Under the pieces are notes generated by a model that was given only the letters and a program-made list of their open reading frames with translations, searched no databases and had not been told where the DNA came from. This document shows positions 9,379-16,324 of a stretch of 34,875 nt of DNA, piece after piece. Source of the DNA: Rhizobium sp. (lineage in GTDB: Bacteria; Pseudomonadota; Alphaproteobacteria; Rhizobiales; Rhizobiaceae); the NCBI GenBank assembly GCA_029865885.1, contig JARXAK010000169.1, positions 1 to 34,875 of the forward strand, written 5' to 3'. The position numbers and the translations under genes are program-made. Every line of letters begins with the position of its first letter. Within the stretch, counting starts at the first letter, position 1.

Positions 9379-9723
9379 TTACTTGGCACCGAGTTGGGGA
9401 AGGGTGGAGCCGGCAATCTGCTCGGCACGCGTCTTTTGACGATCGGCCTCGGCCTGCCACTGCTGCGCCATGCGCGACTGATTGCGGGCCTTCTTGCGGT
9501 GTTTGCCCTGGCTGAACCAGGTGACCAGGGCGCCGAGGAGCACACCGAGCATCACGGCCAGGATGAGGAAGACGAAGAAGGGCGCCGACAGCGAAAGCGC
9601 CTGGTCGGCAGGATTGAAGGGATTGAGCGCAAGGCTCACAGGCGCACGGTTGGCGACGGCCAGAACGATGAGCAGCACGCCAAGGGGCAAGAACACCACG
9701 AGGCTCACGACTTTCCGGATCAT
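9379..9723 (-). CDS. LapA-domain (DUF1049-like) small inner-membrane protein
   Basis: A 114-residue protein with two membrane segments (about residues 4-23 and 46-70), followed by a cytoplasmic helix rich in Gln, Arg and Lys (about 75-114, probable coiled coil). This matches the LapA domain family, whose E. coli member acts with LapB in controlling LPS synthesis; the role here is inferred from that family only. The frame is open back to 9762, but the ATG at 9723 is preceded by AGGGAG with 8-nt spacing and starts directly at the membrane segment. It lies just downstream of ihfB on the same strand, a neighbour pairing also common in other alphaproteobacteria. Confidence 0.8.
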   Translation of the reverse strand: MIRKVVSLVVFLPLGVLLIVLAVANRAPVSLALNPFNPADQALSLSAPFFVFLILAVMLGVLLGALVTWFSQGKHRKKARNQSRMAQQWQAEADRQKTRAEQIAGSTLPQLGAK

Positions 9724-9814
9724 CTGGAGAACTCCCTGTTCAGTCCGAGGTGACTGCATCACCTCTTTGGGCTCAAGTTAAGGACAGGGGCGAAATTTTC
9801 AACGCGAAAAGCGC

Positions 9815-10117
9815 TTATTCGTCGTCCTCGTCCCCCATGCCGGGGTTCAGGCGCTCGCGCAGTTCCTTGCCGGTCTTGAAAAAGGGAACCCACTTCTCCT
9901 CGACGAAGACGGTTTCTCCGGTGCGCGGATTGCGACCCGAGCGCGAGGGGCGGTTCTTGACGGAGAAGGCGCCGAAGCCGCGAAGTTCGACGCGATTACC
10001 GCCTGCCAGCGCATCGGTGATTTCATCCAGCACCGCATTCACAATGTTTTCGACATCGCGATGGTAGAGATGCGGATTACGGGCCGCGACGATCTGCACC
10101 AATTCCGACTTTATCAC
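9815..10117 (-). CDS. ihfB: Integration host factor subunit beta
   Basis: IHF beta pairs with IHF alpha to bend DNA sharply at specific sites, helping sigma-54 promoters, replication and recombination. The 100-residue product has the HU/IHF fold: [11 protein letters not shown] (43-53) and the DNA-intercalating arm GRNPRTGE with Pro64. The start is the GTG at 10117, because AGGGGG lies 6 nt upstream of it; the ATG at 10132 has no ribosome-binding site and would add five atypical residues. The C-terminus is acidic (GMGDEDDE). The presence of IHF and sigma-54 genes within 5 kb is suggestive but need not be functional linkage. Confidence 0.95.
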   Translation of the reverse strand: MIKSELVQIVAARNPHLYHRDVENIVNAVLDEITDALAGGNRVELRGFGAFSVKNRPSRSGRNPRTGETVFVEEKWVPFFKTGKELRERLNPGMGDEDDE

Positions 10118-10421
10118 GCGGACCCCCTGCATTTTCTATTGTGACATTGAGCGCCGACAAGGTTGCCAAAGCGAAAAAGCTCAGTCAAGGAACAACTTAA
10201 CCATAAATTGCCGTCTTTGCGAGAGATATGACAGGCGTCACACGCTAAATCGTGAACGGGGCGGCCTCATTTTCTTCCTGTGGCCGCCGCATCCATCGAT
10301 GTGGCATGTTTCTTGTAATACGCTCGCCACAATCCATATTGGCAATGCTCAATGGACATGCGAAACGATGATGAAGGCGGACTGGCTCTGGCCCACCGCT
10401 GCGATGAACGGATTATGAGGA
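10118..10421. other. Divergent intergenic region ihfB / lptC
   Basis: About 300 bp with no convincing gene. It must hold the promoters of ihfB (leftward) and the lptCAB operon (rightward). Visible elements: an inverted repeat GGCGGCC (10260-10266) / GGCCGCC (10282-10288), and TTGTAA (10313-10318) followed 17 bp later by ATATTG, a possible sigma-70 promoter. TGGCATG-N4-TTGTA (10302-10317) resembles a sigma-54 promoter except for the usually conserved C of the GC at -12. A short ORF from 10352 runs through the lptC start in another frame and looks spurious. Confidence 0.5.
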
Positions 10422-11105
10422 ATGCTGCAAGCAACACACGAGAGCGTGCCGACGCCAGGGCGCAGATCCGAGGCCGATGCCTATCGGCGTGCGGTCAGCC
10501 ATTCCCGGCGCGTTCGGCGCCTGCGCGTGCTGCTGCCCGTCGCGGCCTTGATCGTCACCCTGGCCTTCGTCGCGGTGTCCTTCGTCCGCAGCCTGATGCC
10601 TGACGAATTGCAGATCGAGTCCGCCAAGATCGAAAACGGCAAGGTCGTCATGGAAAAGCCCGCAATAGCCGGCCGCAATGCAGACGGCGTGCGCTATTCG
10701 ATGCGTGCCGAGCGGGCGCTGCAGGACATCAAGAACCCCAACATGATCACGCTTGAGACCATTGCGGCGGCGGTGCCGGTCAATGACAAGGTGATCGCCC
10801 GCGTCGTGGCCACCAGCGGCATCTTTGACCGCGGCGCCAACTTCCTGACGCTCGACAAACCGTTCACGCTCAACCTCAGCAGCGGCATCGACGCCCAGTT
10901 CGATTCGGCCCGCCTTGATATCGCCGGCGGCACGATGAAGACCGAAGATCCGGTGGCGATCCAGACCAAAGGCGCGTCGATTGTTGCGAACTCGCTCGAG
11001 ATGAAGGATAAGGGGCGAACCATGATATTCGCGGGCAGCGTGAAGTTGAACATCGAGCCGTCCGCCATTCGCAGCAATCCGTCCACGGAAGCCGTCCAGC
11101 CATGA
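10422..11105 (+). CDS. lptC: LPS export ABC transporter periplasmic protein LptC
   Basis: LptC is anchored in the inner membrane and passes lipopolysaccharide from the LptB2FG transporter to LptA. The 227-residue product has a basic cytoplasmic N-terminus (SRRVRRLR), one membrane segment at about 36-55 and a periplasmic beta-jellyroll domain (IESAKIENGKVVMEKPAI onward). This matches rhizobial LptC in length and order. The ATG at 10422 follows GAGGA almost immediately, a tight spacing; a GTG at residue 9 is an alternative. Its stop overlaps the lptA start (ATGA, 11102-11105), giving translational coupling. Confidence 0.88.
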   Translation: MLQATHESVPTPGRRSEADAYRRAVSHSRRVRRLRVLLPVAALIVTLAFVAVSFVRSLMPDELQIESAKIENGKVVMEKPAIAGRNADGVRYSMRAERALQDIKNPNMITLETIAAAVPVNDKVIARVVATSGIFDRGANFLTLDKPFTLNLSSGIDAQFDSARLDIAGGTMKTEDPVAIQTKGASIVANSLEMKDKGRTMIFAGSVKLNIEPSAIRSNPSTEAVQP

Positions 11106-11653
11106 TTTATCGCTCCTTCGCCCAGATCTCCCTCGCTGGCTTCCTCGTCGTTTCGGGAAGTCTGCTGCCCGCCATGGTTTCGGCGCAGACGACCAACAGC
11201 CAGATGAACGGGCTGAAGCTGTCGAATGACCAGCCGATCCAGATCGAAAGCGACCAGCTCGAAATTCGCGAGCAGGAGAAGAAGGCATTCTTCACTGGCA
11301 ATGTGAAGGTGGTGCAGGGCACGACGACGCTGCAGGCCGGGACCATGGTCGTCCATTATCGCGGCGAAGGCCAGACGGTAACCCAGGGCAATGCCGACAT
11401 CGAAAAGATCGATGTGGCAGAAAAGGTGTTCCTGTCATCCGGAACGCAGCAGGCGACAGCCGATACGGGTTACTTCGACATGACCAGGCAGCTCTTCGTG
11501 CTTGAAGGCGAACGCGTCGTGCTGTCCGAGGGCCAGAACGTTTTCGTCGGCTGCAAGTTGACCGTGCAGATGAATTCGGGTGAGGCCAAGCTCGACAGCT
11601 GTGGCCGTCGCGTCCAGATTCAGCTCGACCCCAAGTCCAAGCAGAGCAACTGA
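11102..11653 (+). CDS. lptA: LPS transport periplasmic protein LptA (OstA-like)
   Basis: LptA forms the periplasmic bridge that carries lipopolysaccharide to the outer-membrane LptDE complex. The 183-residue precursor has a signal peptide (residues 1-28, hydrophobic core LAGFLVVSG, probable cleavage after VSA) and then the OstA beta-jellyroll domain: PIQIESDQLEIREQEKKAFF, followed by repeated strand motifs (FTGNVKVVQG, GNADIEKIDV, ADTGYFDM). It overlaps lptC by 4 nt and precedes lptB by 9 nt, the usual lptC-lptA-lptB order. Confidence 0.93.
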   Translation: MIYRSFAQISLAGFLVVSGSLLPAMVSAQTTNSQMNGLKLSNDQPIQIESDQLEIREQEKKAFFTGNVKVVQGTTTLQAGTMVVHYRGEGQTVTQGNADIEKIDVAEKVFLSSGTQQATADTGYFDMTRQLFVLEGERVVLSEGQNVFVGCKLTVQMNSGEAKLDSCGRRVQIQLDPKSKQSN

Positions 11654-11662
11654 CGGATCCGC

Positions 11663-12475
11663 GTGAACGTGCAAATCCCCTTCCTCTCCAGGACAAAGCA
11701 GCCCAAGAAGGCCGCGACCCCAGCCGGCCTTCCGGGCGAAAAGTCACGCTATGAAGGCACGCTGATCGCCCATGGACTGACGAAGACCTATAATTCCCGT
11801 CGCGTCGTCAACGGCGCTTCGCTCGTGGTGCGTCGCGGCGAGGCCGTGGGCCTGCTCGGCCCGAATGGTGCCGGCAAGACGACCTGTTTCTACATGATCA
11901 CGGGCCTGGTCCCGGTCGATGCCGGAACGATCTCGATCAATGGCAACGACGTCACCTCCATGCCGATGTATCGCCGCGCCCGTCTCGGCGTCGGCTACCT
12001 GCCACAGGAAGCATCGATCTTCCGCGGCCTCACCGTCGAGGAAAACATCCGCGCCGTGCTTGAAGTGCATGTGTCAGACAAGCGCAAGCGCGAGGCGAAG
12101 CTCGACGAACTGCTGGCAGAATTCCACATCGAGAAGCTGCGCAAGTCGCCCGCCGTGGCGCTTTCGGGCGGTGAACGTCGGCGCCTCGAAATCGCGCGTG
12201 CGCTTGCGACCGATCCGACCTTCATGCTGCTCGACGAGCCCTTTGCCGGGGTGGACCCGATCTCGGTCTCCGACATCCAGAATCTCGTCCGGCATCTGAC
12301 TGCGCGCGGCATCGGCGTTCTGATCACCGACCACAATGTGCGCGAAACGCTTGGTCTGATCGACCGGGCCTATATCATCCATGCAGGTGAGGTGCTCACC
12401 CATGGCCGCGCCAATGACATCGTCAACAATGCCGATGTCCGTCGCCTCTATCTTGGCGACAAGTTCAGCCTCTGA
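11663..12475 (+). CDS. lptB: LPS export ABC transporter ATP-binding protein LptB
   Basis: LptB is the ATPase that powers extraction of lipopolysaccharide from the inner membrane by LptFG. In the 270-residue product, Walker A is GPNGAGKT (66-73), the signature LSGGE is at 168-172, Walker B is FMLLDEP (187-193), and the H-loop His is residue 224. The N-terminal 30 residues are an extension compared with enterobacterial LptB, as in other rhizobia. The start is GTG at 11663 with GGATCC just upstream. The gene ends the lptCAB cluster; rpoN begins 140 bp later, the classic rhizobial arrangement. Confidence 0.96.
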   Translation: MNVQIPFLSRTKQPKKAATPAGLPGEKSRYEGTLIAHGLTKTYNSRRVVNGASLVVRRGEAVGLLGPNGAGKTTCFYMITGLVPVDAGTISINGNDVTSMPMYRRARLGVGYLPQEASIFRGLTVEENIRAVLEVHVSDKRKREAKLDELLAEFHIEKLRKSPAVALSGGERRRLEIARALATDPTFMLLDEPFAGVDPISVSDIQNLVRHLTARGIGVLITDHNVRETLGLIDRAYIIHAGEVLTHGRANDIVNNADVRRLYLGDKFSL

Positions 12476-12516
12476 CGCCTGGACGAAGAAAACGACTCCA
12501 CGCGCCCCGCTGCGGC

Positions 12517-12545
12517 TTGACCAAAGTAAAATAAAAAGCAATTTT
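12517..12545 (+). promoter_or_regulatory. Candidate sigma-70-type promoter of rpoN
   Basis: TTGACC (12517-12522) and AATTTT (12540-12545) are separated by 17 bp in an A/T-rich patch within otherwise GC-rich DNA. The -35 is good and the -10 is poor. It would start transcription about 65 nt before the rpoN ATG. A GC-rich hairpin (CCCGCC 12563-12568 with GGCGGG 12575-12580) lies in the leader. Confidence 0.35.
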
Positions 12546-12552
12546 TGGGCCA
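12537..12552 (-). promoter_or_regulatory. Sigma-54 -24/-12 site on the antisense strand, upstream of rpoN
   Basis: Read on the minus strand, the sequence is TGGCCCA-N4-TTGCT: GG and GC are exactly 10 bp apart as sigma-54 promoters require, with the full TTGC -12 core. It points away from rpoN, toward the 3' end of lptB, and overlaps the -10 of the candidate rpoN promoter. This would suit repression of rpoN by its own product. Confidence 0.5.
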
Positions 12553-12615
12553 AGTGGATTTTCCCGCCTCGCAAGGCGGGATTGCGGGGGAATGTAGGGG
12601 AGTCGAACGTCCGCC

Positions 12616-14184
12616 ATGGCCTTATCCGCCAACCTATTCCTGCGACAAAGCCAGTCCCTGGTGATGACTCCCCAGCTGATGCAGTCGATTCAGCTGTTGC
12701 AGATGACTCATCTGGAACTGATGCAGTTCATCGCGCAGGAAGTGGAGCGCAACCCGCTGCTCGAAATGGCAGCAGATGACGCAGATTTGAGCGGCGACCC
12801 GCCCGACAATGCCGACCGTCACAGCAACAATGCCCAGGACAGCCATGCCGGATCCGATGATCTGGCGGCAGCTCCTTCGCTCGACAGCGACTGGTACGAG
12901 AATGGCGCCAGCGAACGACTGAACGATCGACTGGACACGAACTTCGATTCCGCCTTTGCGGATGAGGGGACAGCACAGCGTCCCGATGCGCCGGAGTTGC
13001 TGGGGCAATGGAAATCGATGCCCGGACAATCCGGCGAGGGAAGCGAGGGCTATGACCTCGATGACTTCGTCGCAGGTCAGGTCAGCCTCAGGGACCACCT
13101 GAACCAACAGATTCCCTTCGCGTTGACCTCCGCCTCCGATCAGTTGCTCGCCTCCGTGCTGGTCGATCATCTCGACGAAGCGGGTTATCTGCGCGCCGAT
13201 CTCGATGACATCGCAGAACGCCTCGCGCTTGCCCCTGCGCATATCGAAGAGGTCGTGCAGACCCTGCAGACCCTGGAACCATCAGGGGTCTTCGCGCGCA
13301 GTCTGAGCGAATGCCTGGCGATCCAGCTTCGCCAGCGGGACCGCTACGACCCGGCCATGGCAGGCCTCGTCAACAATCTCGAACTGCTGGCCAAGCGCGA
13401 CTTCGCAACGCTGAAAAAGATCTGCGGCGTTGACGAGGAAGACCTTGTCGACATGCTGTCCGAGATCCGCAAGCTCAATCCGAAGCCGGGCAGCAGCTTC
13501 GAGCATTCCGTCAGTGAATCCGTCACGCCCGACATCGTCGTGCGCCCAGACGGGCTCGGTGGCTGGCGTGTAGAGCTCAATCCGGATGCGCTTCCGCGCG
13601 TGCTCGTCAACCACAGCTACATGGCCGCCGTCGGACGGCAGGGTGCGACCAAGGACGCGCCGGACCAGGCCTTCATGTCGGAATGCCTGCAGAATGCCAA
13701 TTGGCTGACCCGCAGCCTCGACCAGCGGGCGCGCACGATCACCAAGGTGGCTGCGGAAATCGTGCGCCAGCAGTCGGCCTTCCTCGATCACGGTGTCGAC
13801 CACCTGCGGCCGCTCAATCTGAAGACGGTGGCGGATGCCATCAAGATGCACGAATCGACCGTCAGCCGCGTGACGACCAACAAATACATGCTCACACCCC
13901 GCGGACTGTTCGAGCTGAAATATTTCTTCAGCGTTTCGATCGCCTCGGCCGAAGGCGGCGATAGCCATTCGGCGGAAGCCGTGCGCCACAGGATCCGCGC
14001 GCTGATCGAGAAGGAAAGCCCTGAAACGGTTCTCTCCGACGACGATATCGTCGACCAGCTGAAATCATCAGGCGTCGATCTCGCCCGGCGCACCGTGGCG
14101 AAATATCGGGAGGCGATGAACATCCCCTCCTCCGTTCAGAGACGCCGGGAAAAGCGGGCGATGGCCAAGGTTTCCGCCGTCTGA
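12616..14184 (+). CDS. rpoN: RNA polymerase sigma-54 factor RpoN
   Basis: RpoN directs RNA polymerase to -24/-12 promoters that need an AAA+ activator such as NtrC, NifA or DctD. The 522-residue product shows the glutamine/leucine-rich activator-interacting region I (residues 1-50: QSQSLVMTPQLMQSIQLLQM), an acidic region II (about 50-140, many Asp/Glu), the core-binding and HTH region, and the RpoN box ARRTVAKYRE at about 490-499 that binds the -24 element. The ATG at 12616 gives the conserved N-terminus seen in rhizobia; the nearest purine-rich ribosome-binding site (GGGGAG) is rather far at 13 nt. It lies between lptB and hpf-ptsN, a neighbourhood conserved in many proteobacteria. Confidence 0.97.
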   Translation: MALSANLFLRQSQSLVMTPQLMQSIQLLQMTHLELMQFIAQEVERNPLLEMAADDADLSGDPPDNADRHSNNAQDSHAGSDDLAAAPSLDSDWYENGASERLNDRLDTNFDSAFADEGTAQRPDAPELLGQWKSMPGQSGEGSEGYDLDDFVAGQVSLRDHLNQQIPFALTSASDQLLASVLVDHLDEAGYLRADLDDIAERLALAPAHIEEVVQTLQTLEPSGVFARSLSECLAIQLRQRDRYDPAMAGLVNNLELLAKRDFATLKKICGVDEEDLVDMLSEIRKLNPKPGSSFEHSVSESVTPDIVVRPDGLGGWRVELNPDALPRVLVNHSYMAAVGRQGATKDAPDQAFMSECLQNANWLTRSLDQRARTITKVAAEIVRQQSAFLDHGVDHLRPLNLKTVADAIKMHESTVSRVTTNKYMLTPRGLFELKYFFSVSIASAEGGDSHSAEAVRHRIRALIEKESPETVLSDDDIVDQLKSSGVDLARRTVAKYREAMNIPSSVQRRREKRAMAKVSAV

Positions 14185-14218
14185 CGGGCGCCATTTCGCC
14201 GCAAAGATTAACAGGAGA

Positions 14219-14247
14219 TTGACTCTCACCCCCAAGGCGGCTAGAAG
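14219..14247 (+). promoter_or_regulatory. Candidate promoter of hpf
   Basis: TTGACT (14219-14224), a 17-bp spacer and TAGAAG (14242-14247) form a sigma-70-like promoter in the 224-bp gap after rpoN. A second possible -35 (TTGACC) lies about 50 bp further on. No sigma-54 site with correct GG-N10-GC spacing was found in this gap. Confidence 0.4.
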
Positions 14248-14408
14248 CGCGCCGCAATCGACAGCGCGCACTGTTGACCCAGGGAACGAACCCTTTACTT
14301 ACGCCCGACAAACGAAGGCAGAGACTGACCGAACCGCTCGAAAAGCTTGGACGCGGGCGTCGCTTGGCGTAAAATGGATACGCAACCAATCATAAGAAGG
14401 GAAACTCC

Positions 14409-14984
14409 ATGAGTGTGCGTGTATCCGGCAAGCAGATGGAAATCGGTGAATCGTTCCGGCAGCGGATCGAGGATCGGATCCGTGATGCGGTTACCAAATA
14501 CTTTGACGGAGGGTATTCCGGGCAAGTGGTCGTCACGAAGTCGCAGTCGCGCTTCTCGGCTGATTGCCTGGTGCATCTCGACGCCGGCGCGAACCTGCAT
14601 GCCGCAGGCGAGGCCAATGATCCGCAAGTGGCCTTCGACACCGCCTTCGAGCGCGTCGAGAAGCGCCTGCGCCGTTACAAGCGCAAGCTGAAGGATCATC
14701 ATGCGGGGGAAGCACAGAACCCGTCGATCGAGGTGGCCTACACGGTCATGGATTCCGGCGACGAGGATCACGAAGAACTGCCGGAAGACTACGCACCGAC
14801 GATCGTTGCCGAAAGCACGAAGAAACTTCGGACCATGTCGGTGGCTTCGGCCGTTATGGCTCTCGACATGACGGACGAACCGGTTCTTCTGTTTAGAAGC
14901 CCGGGAAAAGAACAATTGAATATCGTTTATCGTCGCAATGACGGTAATATCGGGTGGATCGATTCCGCCAACATCAAAGGCTGA
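14409..14984 (+). CDS. hpf: Long-form ribosome hibernation promoting factor (HPF/RaiA family)
   Basis: HPF binds 30S subunits and, in its long form, joins two 70S ribosomes into inactive 100S dimers in starved or stationary cells. The 191-residue length identifies the long form. The N-terminal sigma-54 modulation/S30AE domain covers residues 1-100 (VRVSGKQMEIGESFRQRIED). After a linker rich in Asp/Glu comes the C-terminal dimerisation domain (VASAVMALDMTDEPVLLFR, then LNIVYRRNDGNIGWID). The start has AGAAGG upstream. It lies between rpoN and ptsN, the origin of the old name sigma-54 modulation protein. Confidence 0.95.
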   Translation: MSVRVSGKQMEIGESFRQRIEDRIRDAVTKYFDGGYSGQVVVTKSQSRFSADCLVHLDAGANLHAAGEANDPQVAFDTAFERVEKRLRRYKRKLKDHHAGEAQNPSIEVAYTVMDSGDEDHEELPEDYAPTIVAESTKKLRTMSVASAVMALDMTDEPVLLFRSPGKEQLNIVYRRNDGNIGWIDSANIKG

Positions 14985-15052
14985 CGGTTGACTTGGGCGG
15001 CCACCGACAGGCGGTCGCCCAATATTCGGCCCGAGGCATGAAGGACATTGAT

Positions 15053-15517
15053 ATGGCATTGGCAGATTTGCTGCAGCAGGATGCTGTCGTACCGGCCCTC
15101 CGGGTGAACTCCAAGAAGCAGCTGCTTCAGGAACTTGCGGCCAAAGCCTCCAAGCTCACCGACATTCCGGAACGGGAAATCTTCGACGTGATCCTGCAGC
15201 GCGAGCGCCTCGGCTCGACGGGCGTGGGCAACGGCATCGCGATCCCGCATGGCAAGCTGAACAAGATCAGCAAGATCACCGGCGTCTTCGCGCGGCTTGA
15301 GACCCCTGTCGACTTCGAGGCGCTTGATGACCAGCCGGTGGACCTGGTGTTCCTGCTGCTTGCCCCTGAAGGGGCAGGTGCGGATCATCTGAAGGCCCTG
15401 TCGCGGATCGCCCGCGTCCTGCGCGACCATGATCTCGTGGCAAAGCTGCGCGCGACCGAGTCGGCTTCGGCGATTTACACCTTCCTCAACGAGGAACAGG
15501 CGTCGAACGCCGCCTGA
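15053..15517 (+). CDS. ptsN: Nitrogen-regulatory phosphotransferase protein EIIA-Ntr (PtsN)
   Basis: PtsN accepts phosphate from the PTS-Ntr relay (PtsP-NPr) and, depending on its phosphorylation state, controls targets such as potassium transport and nitrogen or carbon metabolism; it does not import sugar. The product is 154 residues with the phosphorylated histidine at His66 in AIPHGK. The open frame begins at 14954, but the ATG at 15053 has AAGGA with 8-nt spacing and gives the family N-terminus MALADLLQQDAV; the ATG at 15038 would add five residues. It ends before a strong terminator. Confidence 0.95.
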   Translation: MALADLLQQDAVVPALRVNSKKQLLQELAAKASKLTDIPEREIFDVILQRERLGSTGVGNGIAIPHGKLNKISKITGVFARLETPVDFEALDDQPVDLVFLLLAPEGAGADHLKALSRIARVLRDHDLVAKLRATESASAIYTFLNEEQASNAA

Positions 15518-15544
15518 CCGCGCATAGATCAAGACAAAGCCAAG

Positions 15545-15573
15545 AAAAAAGCGCCCCGAAAGGCGCTTTTTTT
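15545..15573. terminator. Bidirectional intrinsic terminator between ptsN and grpE
   Basis: The stem GCGCC/GGCGC around the loop CCGAAA is extended by A-T pairs and flanked by A6 on the left and T7 on the right. It can therefore end transcription from ptsN (rightward) and from grpE (leftward). It lies 27 bp past the ptsN stop and 21 bp past the grpE stop. Confidence 0.9.
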
Positions 15574-15594
15574 ATTCGCGGATTTTGCGGTCGA

Positions 15595-16221
15595 TCACGC
15601 CTTGGCCGCATCTTCCGCTGCGGTTTCGGTCTTCGGACCACCCTTGGCAACACCGACCATGGCCGGGCGCAGCACGCGTTCGCCGATCGCGTACCCTGCC
15701 TGAACGACCTGGACGACCGTGTTGTTCGGCACGTTCGGGTTCGGAACCTCGAACATCGCCTGGTGGAAATTCGGATCGAACTTCTGGCCTTCCGCATCGA
15801 TCTTGCGCACACCATGGCGCTCCAGGGTCGACAGCATGCCGCGCTCGGTCATTTCCACGCCTTCGATCAATGCCGTCATCGTGGCATCGGCAGCAGTACG
15901 TGCGTCTTCCGGCAGGGTCTCGATCGCGCGGCGCAGATTGTCCGACACCGACAGCATGTCGCGGGCAAAGCCCGTCACGGCATAGGACTTGGCGTCCTTG
16001 ACTTCGCGGTCGGTGCGGCGGCGAAGATTGTCCATTTCGGCGGCAAGCCGCAGGAAGCGGTCGCGCAGGTCAGCGTTTTCGGCCTTCAACGCGTCGATGG
16101 GATCAACCTCCTGCGCGGCCGCAGCCTCGCTTTCGTTCGCAACCTGCCCTTCGGTGGTCGCGGTTGCTTCTGCGTCAATGGCTGCCGCGTCAGGTCCGTT
16201 CTTGTTGGTTTCTTCGGTCAT
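15595..16221 (-). CDS. grpE: Nucleotide exchange factor GrpE
   Basis: GrpE releases ADP from DnaK and so drives the DnaK-DnaJ chaperone cycle. The 208-residue product has a disordered, Ala/Glu-rich N-terminus (1-40), a long coiled coil (about 42-90: [26 protein letters not shown]) and the C-terminal beta domain with the family signature ([12 protein letters not shown] to [19 protein letters not shown]). Start ATG at 16221 follows CGGAGAACGTC. It lies downstream of hrcA on the same strand with a 103-bp gap that contains its own candidate heat-shock promoter and a leader hairpin. Its other usual partners, dnaK and dnaJ, are not in the window. Confidence 0.97.
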   Translation of the reverse strand: MTEETNKNGPDAAAIDAEATATTEGQVANESEAAAAQEVDPIDALKAENADLRDRFLRLAAEMDNLRRRTDREVKDAKSYAVTGFARDMLSVSDNLRRAIETLPEDARTAADATMTALIEGVEMTERGMLSTLERHGVRKIDAEGQKFDPNFHQAMFEVPNPNVPNNTVVQVVQAGYAIGERVLRPAMVGVAKGGPKTETAAEDAAKA

Positions 16222-16246
16222 GACGTTCTCCGGATGATGTCTCGTT

Positions 16247-16267
16247 TTCGAAACTCACGGTTTCGAA
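16247..16267 (-). promoter_or_regulatory. Stem-loop in the grpE 5' leader
   Basis: A perfect inverted repeat, TTCGAAAC and GTTTCGAA separated by 5 bp, lies 26-46 nt upstream of the grpE ATG. If transcription starts at the promoter at 16277-16305, it would fold at or near the 5' end of the mRNA. Alternatively it is a DNA operator. Confidence 0.5.
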
Positions 16268-16276
16268 TGCGTGCCC

Positions 16277-16305
16277 GATATCAGGGTTTGACGAGAAAAA
16301 ATCAA
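16277..16305 (-). promoter_or_regulatory. Candidate heat-shock (RpoH-type) promoter of grpE
   Basis: On the minus strand CCCTTGATT (TTGATT at 16305-16300) is followed after 17 bp by GATATC (16282-16277). The CNCTTGA start resembles alphaproteobacterial sigma-32 promoters, which suits grpE, but the -10 match is only partial. Confidence 0.4.
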
Positions 16306-16324
16306 GGGTTTGTGGGGAAATTGG

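Noticed and set aside
10352-10603. 83-codon ORF as a leader gene before lptC
   Set aside because: It overlaps the lptC coding start in another frame and has no distinct ribosome-binding site or protein-like composition.
16222-16324. CIRCE element before grpE or hrcA
   Set aside because: No TTAGCACTC-N9-GAGTGCTAA or close variant; the inverted repeat present is TTCGAAAC/GTTTCGAA.
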